DNA of 13,836 bases from assembly GCA_948777935.1 (NCBI GenBank), contig CAQDYY010000002.1, positions 1 to 13,836 on the forward strand. Reading direction: 5' to 3'. This document shows positions 13,079-13,836 of this stretch, piece by piece; position 1 is the stretch's first letter; the number at the start of each line of letters is the position of its first letter. A program made the translations under genes and the position numbers. A model generated the notes under the pieces. That model was not told the DNA's origin. It made no database searches and saw only the letters and a list, made by a program, of their open reading frames with translations. Source of the DNA: an uncultured Clostridia bacterium (lineage in GTDB: Bacteria; Bacillota; Clostridia; TANB77; CAG-508).

Positions 13079-13530
13079 TCAAGAATTTTACGTAATTGAA
13101 CTTAACTATATACTTTCTTTTTATAAGAATATATATTTATTTTATATAGAATTTAATTTCTATATTCTATTAACTTCATATATGCTTTTATATATTTATC
13201 TTTTAATATTAATCAATTCATTTATTATTAAACTTTATTTTATAAGTTATTTTACTATCCTATTTTAATTATTATATTTGACTTTTATTTTTTTATCTTA
13301 TTTACTATTATTAATTACTTTTGTTTATATCTCCCCTATCTATATTTAATAATAAAAAAAATATATATTGATATTTTAATCAAAATTTATTTAATGTAAA
13401 TAAATTTTGATTATTTTTATAAAACATAAAACTTACTTCTTTTAATTTAATATTATATTAACTTATTTGTTGATTAAATTATTATTTTTGTATTCATCAT
13501 TTATAATTAACATTAAAAATACAAATAAAT
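13079..13530. other. Gene-free, extremely AT-rich DNA with degenerate repeats
   Basis: No ORF with a recognisable product is present, and stops are dense in all frames. The part from about 13345 onwards resembles diverged, shortened copies of the 185-bp unit to its right. For example, 13449-13550 parallels 13637-13735, sharing TTGATTAAATTAT-like and CTGATTAAATTAT-like words followed by a hairpin. It holds hairpins at 13377-13413 and 13503-13548. Confidence 0.6.
13377..13413. repeat. Perfect 17-bp hairpin
   Basis: TAATCAAAATTTATTTA (13377-13393) and TAAATAAATTTTGATTA (13397-13413) are exact complements around a 3-nt ATG loop. A T-rich run follows on the plus strand. With no gene adjacent, a terminator role is uncertain. 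Confidence 0.7.
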
Positions 13531-13548
13531 ATTTTTAATGTTAATTAT
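13503..13548. repeat. Perfect 19-bp hairpin at the start of the repeat unit
   Basis: The arms 13503-13521 and 13530-13548 are exact complements (core AACATTAAAAATA / TATTTTTAATGTT) with an 8-nt loop. The descending arm is the start of the 185-bp unit. The second copy retains an 11-bp version of this hairpin (ATTAAAAATAT / ATATTTTTAAT near 13699-13725). Confidence 0.75.
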
Positions 13549-13836
13549 TTTATTTACTATTAAATATTTTTACTTTACTATTTCTTTTAATTAGTCTTTT
13601 ATTTTATTAAATATATAATTTAATTCTTTTGTTTTTATATTCTATTAATTTATTTACTGATTAAATTATTTTTTTATTTATCTTTTATATTTAATAATTA
13701 AAAATATTTATTCATATTTTTAATGTTAATTATTTTATTTACTATTAAATATTTTTACTTTACTATTTCTTTTAATTAGTCTTTTATTTTATTAAATATA
13801 TAATTTAATTCTTTTGTTTTTATATTCTATTAATTT
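13531..13836. repeat. Tandem direct repeat, 185-bp period, running off the right edge
   Basis: Bases 13531-13651 recur without a mismatch at 13716-13836, where the window ends. The period is 185 bp, and the true repeat may continue. The unit is almost pure A/T, with only a few G or C, and does not code. An older, diverged partial copy precedes it. The complete identity over 121 bp points to recent duplication or gene conversion. Confidence 0.88.

Noticed and set aside
13345..13836. CRISPR array, considered because of the repeats at the right edge
   Set aside because: The unit is 185 bp with no alternating short repeat and unique spacer, and there are no cas genes in the window.

Overview
The window is a very AT-rich stretch (roughly a quarter G+C by eye) of what looks like a low-GC, anaerobic, spore-forming Bacillota, most likely Clostridia. 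The reasons are the spore maturation pair spmA/spmB, a GerM-domain sporulation/germination gene, an AbrB transition-state regulator with a C-terminal zinc ribbon, the Bacillus-like order trmN6 - rsmI facing abrB, an oxygen-sensitive type of CoA-substrate enzyme activase, strong GGAGG ribosome sites, and tRNA genes that encode CCA. All intact genes end in TAA or TAG, and the standard bacterial code applies.

Left part (1-1140): a probable right end of an IS3-like element lies at the edge, followed by a strong rightward terminator (68-97). Bases 187-604 hold no ORF. They have a near-consensus leftward promoter at 604-576, several palindromes, a long-range stem and a terminator at 232-187, and I propose them as a gene for a structured RNA of about 380 nt. 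spmB and spmA (leftward, coupled) follow.

1830-5010: abrB has its own promoter and converges on the trmN6-rsmI operon (tRNA and 16S rRNA methyltransferases), whose promoter is near 3815. Next comes a leftward lipoprotein-like GerM-domain gene broken by two +1 frameshifts. It is divergent from a 73-aa XRE-family regulator, with a perfect 10-bp inverted repeat between them.

5069-9523: a single 1,439-residue gene with its own promoter and terminator encodes a multidomain 2-hydroxyacyl-CoA dehydratase activase-like protein: two ASKHA ATPase modules, a Cys-rich linker, a DUF2229-like region and a dehydratase-like C-terminal part. No separate dehydratase subunits are nearby.

9524-11813: about 1.07 kb without genes, then a leftward patatin-like phospholipase, then a leftward tRNA-Ser(UGA)-tRNA-Ser(GCU) transcription unit with its own promoter, leader hairpin and terminator.

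11883-13078: a degenerate IS with a DDE transposase (one frameshift, three in-frame stops), imperfect inverted ends and an exact 24-bp flanking direct repeat. The long duplication fits an IS1202-type element. It sits immediately upstream of the tRNA promoter. From 13079 to the right edge there is no gene. Instead there is extremely AT-rich DNA with long hairpins and a 185-bp repeat unit whose second copy is cut by the window end.
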